From positions 273,560 to 337,559 of the forward strand of contig JAKVBF010000001.1 in assembly GCA_022447555.1 (NCBI GenBank): a stretch of DNA of 64,000 bases. The letters run 5' to 3'. The stretch's first letter is position 1; every line of letters begins with the position of its first letter. The DNA is from Mariniblastus sp. Its GTDB lineage: Bacteria > Planctomycetota > Planctomycetia > Pirellulales > Pirellulaceae. The notes beneath the pieces are model-generated. The model ran no database searches and had not been told where the DNA came from. It worked only from the letters and a program-made list of their open reading frames with translations. The translations under genes and the position numbers were made by a program. Of this stretch, positions 51,964-61,247 are shown in pieces.

Positions 51964-54696
51964 ATGTGTTGCAAATCCACCTCAAATCGAACGAGATACG
52001 GGCGTCTACGGACTCTCTCGGTCTGCCTTCTCCTCGGGGTAATGGGCTGGCTTGCGACACCCTCTGTCGCCCAGTTTCACGAAACGTTCGATGCTAAATC
52101 AGTCTCTTGGTCGCTAAAGGAAACCGATTGCAGCATCCCAAAATCAAAGTGGTTGCAACAACGCAAAAACGAGCCACCAAGAGCCTATGAACAAATTTAC
52201 TTTCAATGCGGTCCGGGTACCAAGGCATTAATCGCCCACCCGGTGACGCCCGCATTTGTGATTCCCGAACTATCTGTCGAGGTGCGATTGCGTTCACGCC
52301 AACCTGGCGCGCAATTGATGGCACGCATCGTCCTGCCACACTCTTCGCAGCGGGACAATGACAAACCGATTACGACTTATGTTTCCGGACCGGAGTATCA
52401 AACGACCGACCAATGGCAAACACTGAAGTTCACGGCCGGCCAGCTATCCGAAGGTTTGCGTGAAAAACTCTGGTTGCTGCGACGGCAATTCGGGCCCCAC
52501 GTGACCCTTCAAAACGCCTACGTTGATCAAATCATTTTGAACGTCTACGCCGGCCCCGGCACGGCTGATATCGAGATTGACGACCTCAAGGTCAATTCAA
52601 TCGTGTCTGCCGAACAAACGGCCCAGGAAGTCAACATCCATGGCACCATAGTGAAGGCGATGGCGAATCCCATGCGGGATGAAAACGTCCAACCCGCTAG
52701 TGCAATTCAAATGAATGAGAAACAAAAATCTTTGGTGACGCGGGATGGCACCGTGCTACTGACCCAAGACAAACCCTTCTTCACACGCCTCATTCAACAC
52801 AATGGTGAAACTTTTGAATTCCTCAAATCACTCGGGTTTAACGCGATTCAGTTACGCTCAACCGCCACGCCACAACAATTACGCGAAGCCCGCCAGCTAG
52901 ATCTTTGGTTAGTTTGCCCGCCTCCAAGCTCGATTGGTATAAGCTCTATCCCGTTCGCGTATGATCGCGTATTGGCCTGGTCATTGGGTGAGCAAAAGAC
53001 TTTGCGAGATTTACAAAACATCCAAGCCACAATTCGAGAAATCCGGGAGTCTGACTTACGCATTGGCCGACCGGTGGTTTGTAACGTTGCGTCGCACTGG
53101 TCGGCACTGGGTCGTGAAATCGATATTCTATCGATCGGCTTAGAACCGGTTGGAACAAGTTTTATTGCCAGCGGCTACAGCGCCTGGATTGAAGAGCGAG
53201 CGACATCTGCGGGTACGGCAACGGTCTGGGCTGATCTACAGACTGAATCCACCCCCGACATGCAACGGCAGGCAAAATCAATCATACCGAATCTGCCACC
53301 CACGCCGATCGAATCCCAGCAAATTCATTTCTTAGCTTACGAGGCTTTAGCCGGCGGAGCGAGGGGGATTCGCTTTCTGTCAAGAACGAGACTAGATGGT
53401 GAAGACAGTGGAACCAAATTGCGATCGCTCACCATCACTCACGTATTGAATCAACTGCAACAGATAGAGCCCTGGGCAGCAGGCGGGGCTGTTCGCGGCG
53501 AGCTCAAAATAACTGATGAACAACTTGAAGTGACTGCGCTCGATACCAATCGCAGTCGCTTGCTGTTGATTCAGCGACCCACCCATCATGAACAGTATTG
53601 GGCCGGCGACACGCCGACCAAGACCGTCACGTTTCGAGATAGCTCCGCATCGTTCACGGATCGTGCCTATCAAATCACTCCGGCTGGATTGAATCCCGTG
53701 CCGCACGAACGAGAACCGGGCGGCATTCGAATAACTCTTGAAAACTGTCCGTTCGCTACGGCCGTCGTATTGACCCAAGACCCATTGATTGTCAGCCGTC
53801 TGAATAGCGCCTACGACGACCAGCCGGGGCAGCAAAGTCAAATGCAACAATACATGGAACTGACACGGCAATGGTTGGCGACCATGCAAACCATCGAACG
53901 CCAAATGAGCGATTTAGGCCGAAGCACCTCCGTGGCCAGCGGCGCGTTGAACGAGGCCACTAATTCCATGCGACAGGCCAACCGTTTGCAAATGGCTAGC
54001 AGTGATAGTATCGGTCTCAAATACGTAACCCGGACCAATGAACGTTTAGCCTTTGTTCGCCGCGAACTGATGACCGAGCCACTCGGAACCTTTTCTTCAA
54101 AGACATCCACTCCGCTGTTAACCCATTTCAGCCTGGTGCCGTTGCATTGGCAACTAGCCACTTACTTACAGCAGTCCACGTGGAAACCAAATAGCCTGCC
54201 CGGCGGAGACTTCGAAAACCTTGGACACATGACCAAAACTGGATGGATCAATCGACGCTTAGATTTTCCAGGTGTAGAAACCAAAGTCGAGCTCTCAAAA
54301 GAAGCAAAGGCAGAGGGGACGTACGGTCTAAAAATTAGTGTCACGGCGGACCCCACACTGGGCGTCCTCCAGGCCACTCCAGTTTGGATCACCAGCGCGC
54401 CAGTTGCTGTCAAGTCAGGACAATTGGTTCGAATCCACGGGTGGGCCAACGTTCCCAAGGTCATCTCGCGCAGTCATGATGGGTTAATGATCACCGACAG
54501 TCTGGGCGGAGAAACTCTAGCCGAGAGAATTCCGGTGACTGATGGATGGCAAGAATTCACTATTTATCGCGGCGTCCCTCAGGATGGTGATATCACCGTG
54601 ACGCTGGGGTTGGCTGGCATCGGCACGGCGATGGTTGATGAAATGACCATTCGCGTGGTTGATCTTCCCAACTCGGTACGTCAAGCTCGCAAATGA
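51964..54696 (+). CDS. Large secreted protein, possible glycoside-hydrolase-like barrel with beta-sandwich domains
   Basis: 910 residues. The signal region is LRTLSVCLLLGVMGWLATPSVAQ, ending near residue 37. Residues 40-210 look like a beta-sandwich (LSVEVRLRSRQPGAQLMARI, GTADIEIDDLKV). Residues 260-510 resemble an (alpha/beta) barrel of the glycosidase type (RDGTVLLTQDKPFFTRLIQHNGE, LKSLGFNAIQL, AYEALAGGARGIRFLSRT), but I cannot point to catalytic acids. A helical segment follows (about 620-720), and the C-terminus is a carbohydrate-binding-like sandwich (GGDFENLGHM, VDEMTIRVV). Function unknown; polysaccharide processing is a fold-based guess. The start ATG has no visible ribosome-binding site. 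Confidence 0.7.
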   Translation: MCCKSTSNRTRYGRLRTLSVCLLLGVMGWLATPSVAQFHETFDAKSVSWSLKETDCSIPKSKWLQQRKNEPPRAYEQIYFQCGPGTKALIAHPVTPAFVIPELSVEVRLRSRQPGAQLMARIVLPHSSQRDNDKPITTYVSGPEYQTTDQWQTLKFTAGQLSEGLREKLWLLRRQFGPHVTLQNAYVDQIILNVYAGPGTADIEIDDLKVNSIVSAEQTAQEVNIHGTIVKAMANPMRDENVQPASAIQMNEKQKSLVTRDGTVLLTQDKPFFTRLIQHNGETFEFLKSLGFNAIQLRSTATPQQLREARQLDLWLVCPPPSSIGISSIPFAYDRVLAWSLGEQKTLRDLQNIQATIREIRESDLRIGRPVVCNVASHWSALGREIDILSIGLEPVGTSFIASGYSAWIEERATSAGTATVWADLQTESTPDMQRQAKSIIPNLPPTPIESQQIHFLAYEALAGGARGIRFLSRTRLDGEDSGTKLRSLTITHVLNQLQQIEPWAAGGAVRGELKITDEQLEVTALDTNRSRLLLIQRPTHHEQYWAGDTPTKTVTFRDSSASFTDRAYQITPAGLNPVPHEREPGGIRITLENCPFATAVVLTQDPLIVSRLNSAYDDQPGQQSQMQQYMELTRQWLATMQTIERQMSDLGRSTSVASGALNEATNSMRQANRLQMASSDSIGLKYVTRTNERLAFVRRELMTEPLGTFSSKTSTPLLTHFSLVPLHWQLATYLQQSTWKPNSLPGGDFENLGHMTKTGWINRRLDFPGVETKVELSKEAKAEGTYGLKISVTADPTLGVLQATPVWITSAPVAVKSGQLVRIHGWANVPKVISRSHDGLMITDSLGGETLAERIPVTDGWQEFTIYRGVPQDGDITVTLGLAGIGTAMVDEMTIRVVDLPNSVRQARK

Positions 54697-54733
54697 CCCC
54701 GTCGAATCCTCCCGTGAATCAACAGGCCAAATA

Positions 54734-54761
54734 AAAAACCCAGTGTATGAACTGGGTTTTT
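54734..54761. terminator. Bidirectional terminator
   Basis: AAAAACCCAGT and ACTGGGTTTTT form a perfect 11-pair stem around a six-base loop. It works for the large secreted-protein gene (plus) and for rplX (minus), whose stops lie on either side. Confidence 0.9.
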
Positions 54762-54797
54762 ATCGTGACGCATCGTGTTTTCGCTATTCAAGCGCGG

Positions 54798-55145
54798 CTA
54801 CTTTTTGGCATAAGCCGGTTTGGGGGGCGAAACCATTCCCATGGAGGCTCCACTAGAGCGGGCGAATCGTTCTTTACTGCCGTCATCTAGATACCGGTAT
54901 CCAATGCGCGTTGGTTCATTCGTCTTGGGACATAACGCCATCACGACCGATGCGTGGATCGGCATCTCTTTATGCAGACGCCCACCCTGCGGGTTTCGCT
55001 GACTTGGCTTAACGTGCTTGTAGACCATATTAACGCCTTCAACGAGAACTTTATTATTCTCGTGATCCACAGATACTATTTTACCGGTCACACCACGGTC
55101 TTTACCGCGAATCACCTTTACCACATCGCCGACGCTAATTTTCAT
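54798..55145 (-). CDS. rplX: 50S ribosomal protein L24
   Basis: 115 residues. MKISVGDVVKVIRGKDRGVTGKI is the KOW motif of L24. VEGVNMVYKHVKPSQRNPQGG and PIHASVVMALCPKTNEPTRIGYR complete the family pattern. L24 starts assembly of the large subunit by binding 23S rRNA near its 5' end. It is normally encoded in the S10/spc ribosomal protein cluster. Here its neighbours are cutC and a secreted-protein gene, with its own terminator, so it is transcribed separately. Confidence 0.95.
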   Translation of the reverse strand: MKISVGDVVKVIRGKDRGVTGKIVSVDHENNKVLVEGVNMVYKHVKPSQRNPQGGRLHKEMPIHASVVMALCPKTNEPTRIGYRYLDDGSKERFARSSGASMGMVSPPKPAYAKK

Positions 55146-55253
55146 GTTACTACTCTATTTTTATTGAGGTGCGAACTGGCACCAATCACGATCGATTTCG
55201 AACCGCGAATCTTCGTACAAGTCCTCGCCAATGTCAAGGCATAATCCCTATTT

Positions 55254-55961
55254 TTACTGGTTGAAATGGGTTTTCAAATTCCCTACAGCGGCCACAATTT
55301 CAGCCTCAATCGCCAAGAAATCTCTAGGATTTCCCCCTGAGAAACTCCCGTGAACCTGATCTACATCGACCGCTTCAAGCACCTCGACCACGTTTGTAGC
55401 AGTGATCCCACCGGCCGGTAAAACCGCTAAACGCCCCCTGAATTCACATTGGAGACGCTTCATCGCGGGCACTCCCTCTAGGCAGCCGGTCTCCCGGCCA
55501 CTCGTCATGACCCGGTCAATGCCGATATCAATCAATTGCTGTCCCGCTTGAGACCAATCAGCAATCTCATCAAACGCCTTATGGAAAACGAGTTCGCGAT
55601 CAGCCGCCAAGGCTCGCATTTCCTGACACCGTTTTTCATCGACCGTACGGTCCTGATTCAAAGCACCGAAGGCCACTCCAGCGGCCCCGGACTCCAACAG
55701 CCACGCCGAACTGCGGAGCATCGTCGACCATTCCGCCGGCCGATAAAAAAAATCTCCGGAACGCGGTCGTACCATGGTGATGACGGGTAGATTAACTTGC
55801 TCAAGAACAGACTCCACTAATCCTAGAGACGGCGTCAAACCATCAAGCTCAAGAGCAAAATTCAGTTCCAAGCGATCAGCACCGGACTTTTCTGCGATCA
55901 GTGCCGCCTCCAGAGAGTCAACACACACTTCGACCAAAAACGGTTTGGGCGGTGAGATCAT
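55254..55961 (-). CDS. cutC: CutC-family protein (copper homeostasis)
   Basis: 235 residues. The family pattern is LVEVCVDSLEAALIAEKSGADRLELNFAL, LPVITMVRPRSGDFFY, GVAFGALNQDRTVD, FHKAFDEI, VMTSGRETGCLEG and VHGSFSGG. CutC is a TIM-barrel protein linked to copper tolerance in E. coli, though its direct role is disputed. The gene starts eight bases after the squalene-cyclase-repeat gene, so they are one operon. Confidence 0.92.
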   Translation of the reverse strand: MISPPKPFLVEVCVDSLEAALIAEKSGADRLELNFALELDGLTPSLGLVESVLEQVNLPVITMVRPRSGDFFYRPAEWSTMLRSSAWLLESGAAGVAFGALNQDRTVDEKRCQEMRALAADRELVFHKAFDEIADWSQAGQQLIDIGIDRVMTSGRETGCLEGVPAMKRLQCEFRGRLAVLPAGGITATNVVEVLEAVDVDQVHGSFSGGNPRDFLAIEAEIVAAVGNLKTHFNQ

Positions 55962-55969
55962 GTAAACAC

Positions 55970-57142
55970 TTACTTGTCTTTATCGGGGTGGCAATACTGT
56001 AGGGCCAAGAGACAATAACTCGTGACCAGATTGGGATCGCCTTCGTACCACCGATCAGCCTCATTGGTCCAAGCTCCACTGGCTTGCTGCTTGGCCTCAA
56101 ATTCATCCACCAGATCAGCCCGCCAGTTATGTTGTTTTCCATCGGCGTCCTTGATCCATCGGTCGCCATTAGCGTCCAGCGCTTTGGCAAACACGTGGTA
56201 ATAATAATAAAGCCCCTGCAATCCCATACCCGGATTCGTTTTTAAATCATAGTGACGTGAGATCCAATCTTTAGCAGACCGAACTCGAACGTCATCTTTC
56301 GACAGCCCGGCATACAAAAAACTTTTTAGACCAGCGTAGGTCATCGAAGCATAACTCCGCAAACCACCTTCAGGCGTTCGTCCGCCATTTTCGACGACCT
56401 TGGTTTCACCCTCACCCACAGGCGTGTAAATGAAGCCGCCTCGATCATCGGCGGCAACCTGCACGGCAAACTCTTGGTCGTTGAATTCTGTGGGTAAATT
56501 CTGGGCTCGAGACATAAAAACAACTGCTTTTTGCACGGCCTCGCTGGACGCATCTTCACCTGCAGCTTTTAAAGCATCGAGGAAATATGATGTGTTCGAC
56601 ATATCAGGACGCTTGTGCTTTCCATAGCCTTGCCCTCCATAAAAAGGACTGGATGTCGTGTGTCCTTCAGCGTCATCCCACTGTATTCTCTTCTGGAAAT
56701 CAATGGCGTTGCGGATGGTTTTATCATAGCGTCCATCTTTATTTGCCGCCGCAAAACACATCACGGCAACACTCGTTTCGTAATTACGCAAGTTGCTATT
56801 GGGTGCATAAACACCACCGTCGCTTTGAACAAACCCCTGCAGATAGCCCAGTCCTTTTTGAATCGCCGGGCTGCTCATAGGTACTCTATTTTCCAGCAAT
56901 GCCGTAGTACACATTGCCGTCACTGCCGGACCCAATTGAGCACTGAAAGAACCATCAGCCGCTTGATTGTTTTCGAGATAGCGAATCGCCTTGGCAACCA
57001 CTTTTTGGTAACTCGCGGCATCAACGGGTTTGACCGTCACTTCATCCTGCGCGACAACGCATGGCAGCCAACACGAGGCAATGGCAATCCAAAATAGAAG
57101 AGTAACAGATAGCAGAAAACAGTTGGATTGAGTGCACTTCAA
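55970..57142 (-). CDS. Secreted prenyltransferase/squalene-cyclase-repeat protein
   Basis: 390 residues from a TTG that has GGAG seven bases upstream and begins a good signal peptide (MKCTQSNCFLLSVTLLFWIAIAS, cleaved near VVAQ). Upstream in-frame ATGs give a long basic extension and no proper signal, so TTG is preferred. The mature protein is a ladder of alpha/alpha repeats: AIRYLENNQAADGSF, GLGYLQGFVQSDGGV, RNYETSVAVMCFAAAN, LRSYASMTYAGLKSFLYAG, GMGLQGLYYYYHVFAKAL. This is the prenyltransferase and squalene oxidase repeat fold without cyclase acid motifs, common in planctomycete exported proteins of unknown role. cutC follows after eight bases. Confidence 0.85.
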   Translation of the reverse strand: MKCTQSNCFLLSVTLLFWIAIASCWLPCVVAQDEVTVKPVDAASYQKVVAKAIRYLENNQAADGSFSAQLGPAVTAMCTTALLENRVPMSSPAIQKGLGYLQGFVQSDGGVYAPNSNLRNYETSVAVMCFAAANKDGRYDKTIRNAIDFQKRIQWDDAEGHTTSSPFYGGQGYGKHKRPDMSNTSYFLDALKAAGEDASSEAVQKAVVFMSRAQNLPTEFNDQEFAVQVAADDRGGFIYTPVGEGETKVVENGGRTPEGGLRSYASMTYAGLKSFLYAGLSKDDVRVRSAKDWISRHYDLKTNPGMGLQGLYYYYHVFAKALDANGDRWIKDADGKQHNWRADLVDEFEAKQQASGAWTNEADRWYEGDPNLVTSYCLLALQYCHPDKDK

Positions 57143-57314
57143 GGGATCTCTCCTGAGGGAGCAAGGACTTTTCTGATAGCTTCGGCGAGCGACTGTAGCC
57201 ATCTTCGCTGAGGGTGTATTGTTACGGCGCATCAACGGGTGGCAATTCGAAACCACGAAATCACGCAGTTTCAAAATCGATCCACTTTATGACACTTATG
57301 CAAAGTCGAATCTG

Positions 57315-57602
57315 TCAATTCATGATCGCGAGGATATCTGCCTCGCCCATGATCAACAGCTCTTGGCCATCGACGTCGATTTCTGTTCCGGCATAACTCG
57401 AAAACAGTACGCGATCACCTTCGCCAATCTGAGGCTTGGCCCGCGTGCCGTCTCGCAACATAGAGCCTTCGCCCACCGATAGCACTCGGCCTTGATGGGG
57501 CTTCTCTTTGGCGCTTTCAGGAAGAACAATGCCACCAGCCGTTACGTCTTCGGCTTCCATTCGCTTGACCACAATTTTGTCGCCAAGGGGTTCAATTCTC
57601 AT
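57315..57602 (-). CDS. groES: Co-chaperonin GroES
   Basis: 95 residues from the ATG at 57602 (GGAA upstream). MRIEPLGDKIVVKRMEAED, the mobile loop TAGGIVLPESAKEKPHQGRV, and RVLFSSYAGTEIDVDGQELLIM are typical of GroES. It caps GroEL for ATP-driven folding. No groL gene is adjacent on either side and no CIRCE element was found upstream, so this copy is expressed alone. Confidence 0.95.
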   Translation of the reverse strand: MRIEPLGDKIVVKRMEAEDVTAGGIVLPESAKEKPHQGRVLSVGEGSMLRDGTRAKPQIGEGDRVLFSSYAGTEIDVDGQELLIMGEADILAIMN

Positions 57603-57957
57603 TTCAAATTCCAAATGGGAGGTTTGTCGCCGAACTTAATAACCAGAAGGTAACCTACCAGCTTGCTCGGGGGTCAAAGCTACCTATTGTTTCATGGGAG
57701 AAAAACAGCTTCAAGGCTGAACGCAAAGGATGTGGAAATTGTTCTGGTTTCACTCACCCAAGCTCCCCGACCAGTATAATTTGCCAAAAACACCCGTTTA
57801 GACGCCAAGCTGCAATAAAGGAGGGCGAAACCCCTTTAAGAGGATTCTTGTGCCTTGCGGTCCCGGGTCACTTTTCCCGATAATTTATAATTCGCTGTCC
57901 CCGTTGGATAGGATTGAGAGGTTGTTGGAACTTTCATGAAATCACCTAACAGATGGT
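57603..57957. other. Divergent spacer upstream of groES
   Basis: 355 bases between groES (minus) and a secreted-protein gene (plus). TATAAT occurs on the plus strand near 57774, but its -35 is poor. No CIRCE-type inverted repeat was found. No gene was recognised. Confidence 0.45.
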
Positions 57958-59166
57958 GTGAAAATTAATAATTACTTAAATCTCAGCAAAATAAACCTCC
58001 GGCAGATCTCAATCTTTGGGATTCTGCTGTGCGGGGTTTCCTGCGCTTCTCCCGTCTTTGGCACCCCCCTTCAAGACCTCAAATCCGCAAGCCCCGCGGA
58101 TACGGCCGCTTTTTTTGAACGCACCCACGGTGCTTTGGAAACCGCGTTAGAGATGTTTGATCAACAGCGCCAAATGCCCAACGACGACGACTTGGCCTTT
58201 TATGATTTCCTGAGCCGAACGAAAGAGTCTCAGCAACAGAAGATCGAAGGTTATTTAGAAGTCGCGGCTGAAGCCCTCGGAATCTCCAACGTCAATGATC
58301 GGCGGGCCAAAATCTCAAAACTGCGGCAACAGATCGTCAGTTCTCGGCAGAATATTTCCATCTATCAACGCAAGCGGATTTCAGCTCCTGAATCAACCTA
58401 CAACCCACTGACCGTCAGCCAAGCTGGATACGATAAAAAAATCGCCTACGAACAAGCTCAAATAAAATATGCCGAGGCGGATATCAAAACAGAAAAAGAG
58501 GTTTTGGTTGCCGAACTCAATCAGCTAGGCATGCAGATTTCTCCCGCCAATGTCGACATCTTGCTGGAGTCCATCACGGGAGATGAATTTGTTCGCATTT
58601 CTGTGATTTTCGACAACGCAAAAGAATTTGCTCGAGCGCTCGAACAATTGACGGAGCAGACGGGCGAGGACTTGGAGACCGCCAAGAAATACTACGGTGT
58701 CTATTTAATGCTGTTAAAAACCATCGACCAACTTCAAAACAAATTTATCGACAACGTAGACGACGTTTACTACCCCCAACTGGATGAATATGCCAAGCAA
58801 GCCAAGCTGAACATCGCCGACGCGCGACAAGCCATTCGCGATGGAGGGAATCTCAGTGTGCTTGAAAATAATATTTTCAATAATCAAATCACCTATGACA
58901 CCGCCATGTTTTACAAGCAGAGTTTGGCCAAACAGAAAGCACAAATGATGCGTGCTAACCGAGATACCCGTAAAAACATCCTCACCGCCGTAAACACGTA
59001 TCGAACGGCCGCGCTCAGCAAGGATTTGGCGTCACTGATGGCCGTCAGCCGACGAGCCTTCGAGTCCATCTCAAAACTATCAGTTCCTGATCTGCGACCG
59101 TTTGACAATTCACGTCTAAAAGAGGAGTTCAACAAATTGACTCGAGAGATGGAGTCCGATCGGTAG
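57958..59166 (+). CDS. Secreted coiled-coil protein, unknown function
   Basis: 402 residues from a GTG; no strong ribosome-binding site is visible. The signal peptide is ISIFGILLCGVSCASPVFG. The mature protein is nearly all helical, with long heptad-like stretches (RRAKISKLRQQIVSSRQNI, AYEQAQIKYAEADIKTEKEV, ALEQLTEQTGEDLETAKKYY, QSLAKQKAQMMRANRDTRKN). There is no known domain and no second membrane segment. It is probably an envelope scaffold. It converges with the 5-formyl-THF cyclo-ligase gene. Confidence 0.7.
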   Translation: MKINNYLNLSKINLRQISIFGILLCGVSCASPVFGTPLQDLKSASPADTAAFFERTHGALETALEMFDQQRQMPNDDDLAFYDFLSRTKESQQQKIEGYLEVAAEALGISNVNDRRAKISKLRQQIVSSRQNISIYQRKRISAPESTYNPLTVSQAGYDKKIAYEQAQIKYAEADIKTEKEVLVAELNQLGMQISPANVDILLESITGDEFVRISVIFDNAKEFARALEQLTEQTGEDLETAKKYYGVYLMLLKTIDQLQNKFIDNVDDVYYPQLDEYAKQAKLNIADARQAIRDGGNLSVLENNIFNNQITYDTAMFYKQSLAKQKAQMMRANRDTRKNILTAVNTYRTAALSKDLASLMAVSRRAFESISKLSVPDLRPFDNSRLKEEFNKLTREMESDR

Positions 59167-59207
59167 CCGCTCAGAACGGTCACAAAAACTGGCCCCACAG
59201 TCATCCA

Positions 59208-59801
59208 TCAGCCCTCTCGGCAATAGATCTGCAACTCAGTAACCACCGTATCCAAGGGAACATCCCATTTCTCGGGATGTAATTGAGGCACCCTTTGTAA
59301 TTCATATCCCAAACCAACCAAAAACGGTCGCTGGCCAAGAGGAACGCCCACCGAAAAAGCGAAGCTCCGATCATAATAACCACCACCCACACCCAACCGG
59401 TTGCAATCCTCATCGAATCCGACCAACGGCAAAAGGGCCAAATCCAACTCGCTGGCCGCGATCCAGTCCGACTCTGGCACATCGGGCTCATCAATTCCAA
59501 ATCGGTTCGTTTTCATGCATGACCCCCGATCCCACGGGGCAAATCGTAAGGGACTGGCTTTGCCTTGCATCACGGGAACCCAAACCCGTTTTCCATCCTG
59601 TATCGCTCGGTCCATGAGCGGCAGCGGGCTCACCTCACCATCAAAGGGCAAAAATGCCGAGATGGATTGGCTGGCCCCGTACCCTGGCAGGGCAGCAACC
59701 TGCTCCGAAAGCCGGTAACTAGCCTGCACCGCGTAGGCTTTCGGAATATCCTTTCGCAGCTGGCGAATTTTCTGACGCAATCCCATTGGTTTTTGTTTCA
59801 T
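59208..59801 (-). CDS. 5-formyltetrahydrofolate cyclo-ligase
   Basis: 197 residues from the ATG at 59801; a TTG one codon earlier is also in frame. The substrate and ATP motifs are FLPFDGEVSP, GKRVWVPVMQGKASPLRF, LALLPLVGFDEDCNRLGVGGGYYDR and the terminal VPLDTVVTE. The enzyme converts 5-formyl-THF to 5,10-methenyl-THF using ATP. It lies 69 bases downstream of hutF on the same strand. In this histidine pathway variant formate, not a formimino-THF, is released, so a direct link to hut is not needed. Confidence 0.92.
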   Translation of the reverse strand: MKQKPMGLRQKIRQLRKDIPKAYAVQASYRLSEQVAALPGYGASQSISAFLPFDGEVSPLPLMDRAIQDGKRVWVPVMQGKASPLRFAPWDRGSCMKTNRFGIDEPDVPESDWIAASELDLALLPLVGFDEDCNRLGVGGGYYDRSFAFSVGVPLGQRPFLVGLGYELQRVPQLHPEKWDVPLDTVVTELQIYCREG

Positions 59802-59870
59802 CAATACTCTTTGTTTCTGGCCTAGCTAGCCCCAAGCCCACTTCGATAGTTTCCGCCAATCATCAGGACA

Positions 59871-61202
59871 TTAACTGGAGCCCTGCAACGGATGACGCTC
59901 AAAGACCAAATCACCGTGTACGAATGTTTTTAAAACTGCATTGCCCCATTGGCAAAAAATCAATCGGTCCATGATTCGTTCGGCAGGACAATCCGAGAGG
60001 GTGGCGTGATCCGGATCCAGCACCACCCAGTTGGCCGGGGCACCGACTTCGAGACCGTTGACTCGAGATCGTCCGACCGCCTGCGCGCCGCCCGCTAACG
60101 CATCACGGAACAGCCGTTCACCGCAAGAATGGTCATTGTCACACAGGACCGCGCGGCGATGAGTCGTCAGCCGCTGTCCATATTCTACCAGACGCAATTC
60201 CGCGAATGGGTCGAGGCCAACATGAGAATCGCTTCCCATAGCAATGCGCCCACCAGCAGATAAGAATTCAGCTGCCGGAAAAACCCCATCCCCCAAATTA
60301 GCTTCGGTGGTGGGGCACAAGCCAACCACCGCGTCAATTTCGGCCAACCGACATATCTCATGTTCACTCATGTGCGTAGCGTGAATCAAACACCATCCGG
60401 CATCCACATCCGCTAGGTCCAAAAGTAATTCAACCGGTCGCTTTCCAAATTGCGACTGACACTGGTCCACCTCGCCAGCTTGTTCTGCGACATGGATATG
60501 CACCGGTCCGCATGGACCGGTGATCGCTCTCGCGGCTTCTACCGATGGCCCAATGGTTTTAGGATCGACAGCCCGCAACGAATGGAAGGCGACTCCCAAT
60601 TGAAATAATGGCTGGTCACCCCATTTATCTTGCAGTCGATGACTAAGGCTCAACAGCTCGTCAAAACTTAATTCAAATCGTTTCTGGGCTCCCTCCAGTG
60701 GCCTGCCATCAAATCCCCCGCGTTGATAGAGCACCGGTAACATACATATAGCGATTCCGGTATCCACAGCAGCTTGGACGAGTTGATCCGCCAGACGCTC
60801 CAGTTGGGGATAACGTGTGCCGTCCGGCTCGTTGTGGATGTAGTGAAACTCCCCGACCTCGGTATACCCAGCAGCCAGCATCATCCGGTACAGCTTGCAA
60901 GCGCGATGATAATATTCCTCCGGAGTCAGCTGTTCAACGCTGCGATACATCTGCTCTCGCCAGCTCCAAAAACTATCCCGCTGGCGGGTTCGAAACTCGC
61001 TCAATCCTGCAAAAGTCCACTGGAATGCGTGGCTATGGACATTTGGCATCCCCGGGATCACTGGGCCTTCTAGGGGGTGGGCGCCGCCGCATAACTGATC
61101 GCCCAAAACCTGATGAAGCCTTCCGGTAGAATCGACCGTCAACAAAACGTTTTTTATCCAGCGATTGCCAACCCAAGCGAGAGGCGTCCAGTATTTTTTC
61201 AT
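59871..61202 (-). CDS. hutF: Formimidoylglutamate deiminase
   Basis: 443 residues of the amidohydrolase superfamily. The metal site starts with GMPNVHSHAFQWTFAGLSE. Other signatures are EVGEFHYIHNEPDGT, PVHIHVAEQAGEVDQC, WCLIHATHMSEHE, GLCPTTEANLGDG and IAMGSDSHVGLDP. The enzyme converts N-formimino-L-glutamate to N-formyl-L-glutamate and ammonia, the branch of histidine degradation that hutG then completes. It lies 45 bases after hutI on the same strand. Confidence 0.93.
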   Translation of the reverse strand: MKKYWTPLAWVGNRWIKNVLLTVDSTGRLHQVLGDQLCGGAHPLEGPVIPGMPNVHSHAFQWTFAGLSEFRTRQRDSFWSWREQMYRSVEQLTPEEYYHRACKLYRMMLAAGYTEVGEFHYIHNEPDGTRYPQLERLADQLVQAAVDTGIAICMLPVLYQRGGFDGRPLEGAQKRFELSFDELLSLSHRLQDKWGDQPLFQLGVAFHSLRAVDPKTIGPSVEAARAITGPCGPVHIHVAEQAGEVDQCQSQFGKRPVELLLDLADVDAGWCLIHATHMSEHEICRLAEIDAVVGLCPTTEANLGDGVFPAAEFLSAGGRIAMGSDSHVGLDPFAELRLVEYGQRLTTHRRAVLCDNDHSCGERLFRDALAGGAQAVGRSRVNGLEVGAPANWVVLDPDHATLSDCPAERIMDRLIFCQWGNAVLKTFVHGDLVFERHPLQGSS

Positions 61203-61247
61203 CTTGACTCTCTAAATTTACATCACCCGTCAACCGCTCTTATCTCA

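Noticed and set aside
54426-54436. GGTTCGAATCC, resembling a tRNA T-loop
   Set aside because: It is inside the large secreted-protein gene, in frame, with no cloverleaf around it.
57603-57957. CIRCE element upstream of groES
   Set aside because: Searched by eye for the TTAGCACTC/GAGTGCTAA pair; not found on either strand.
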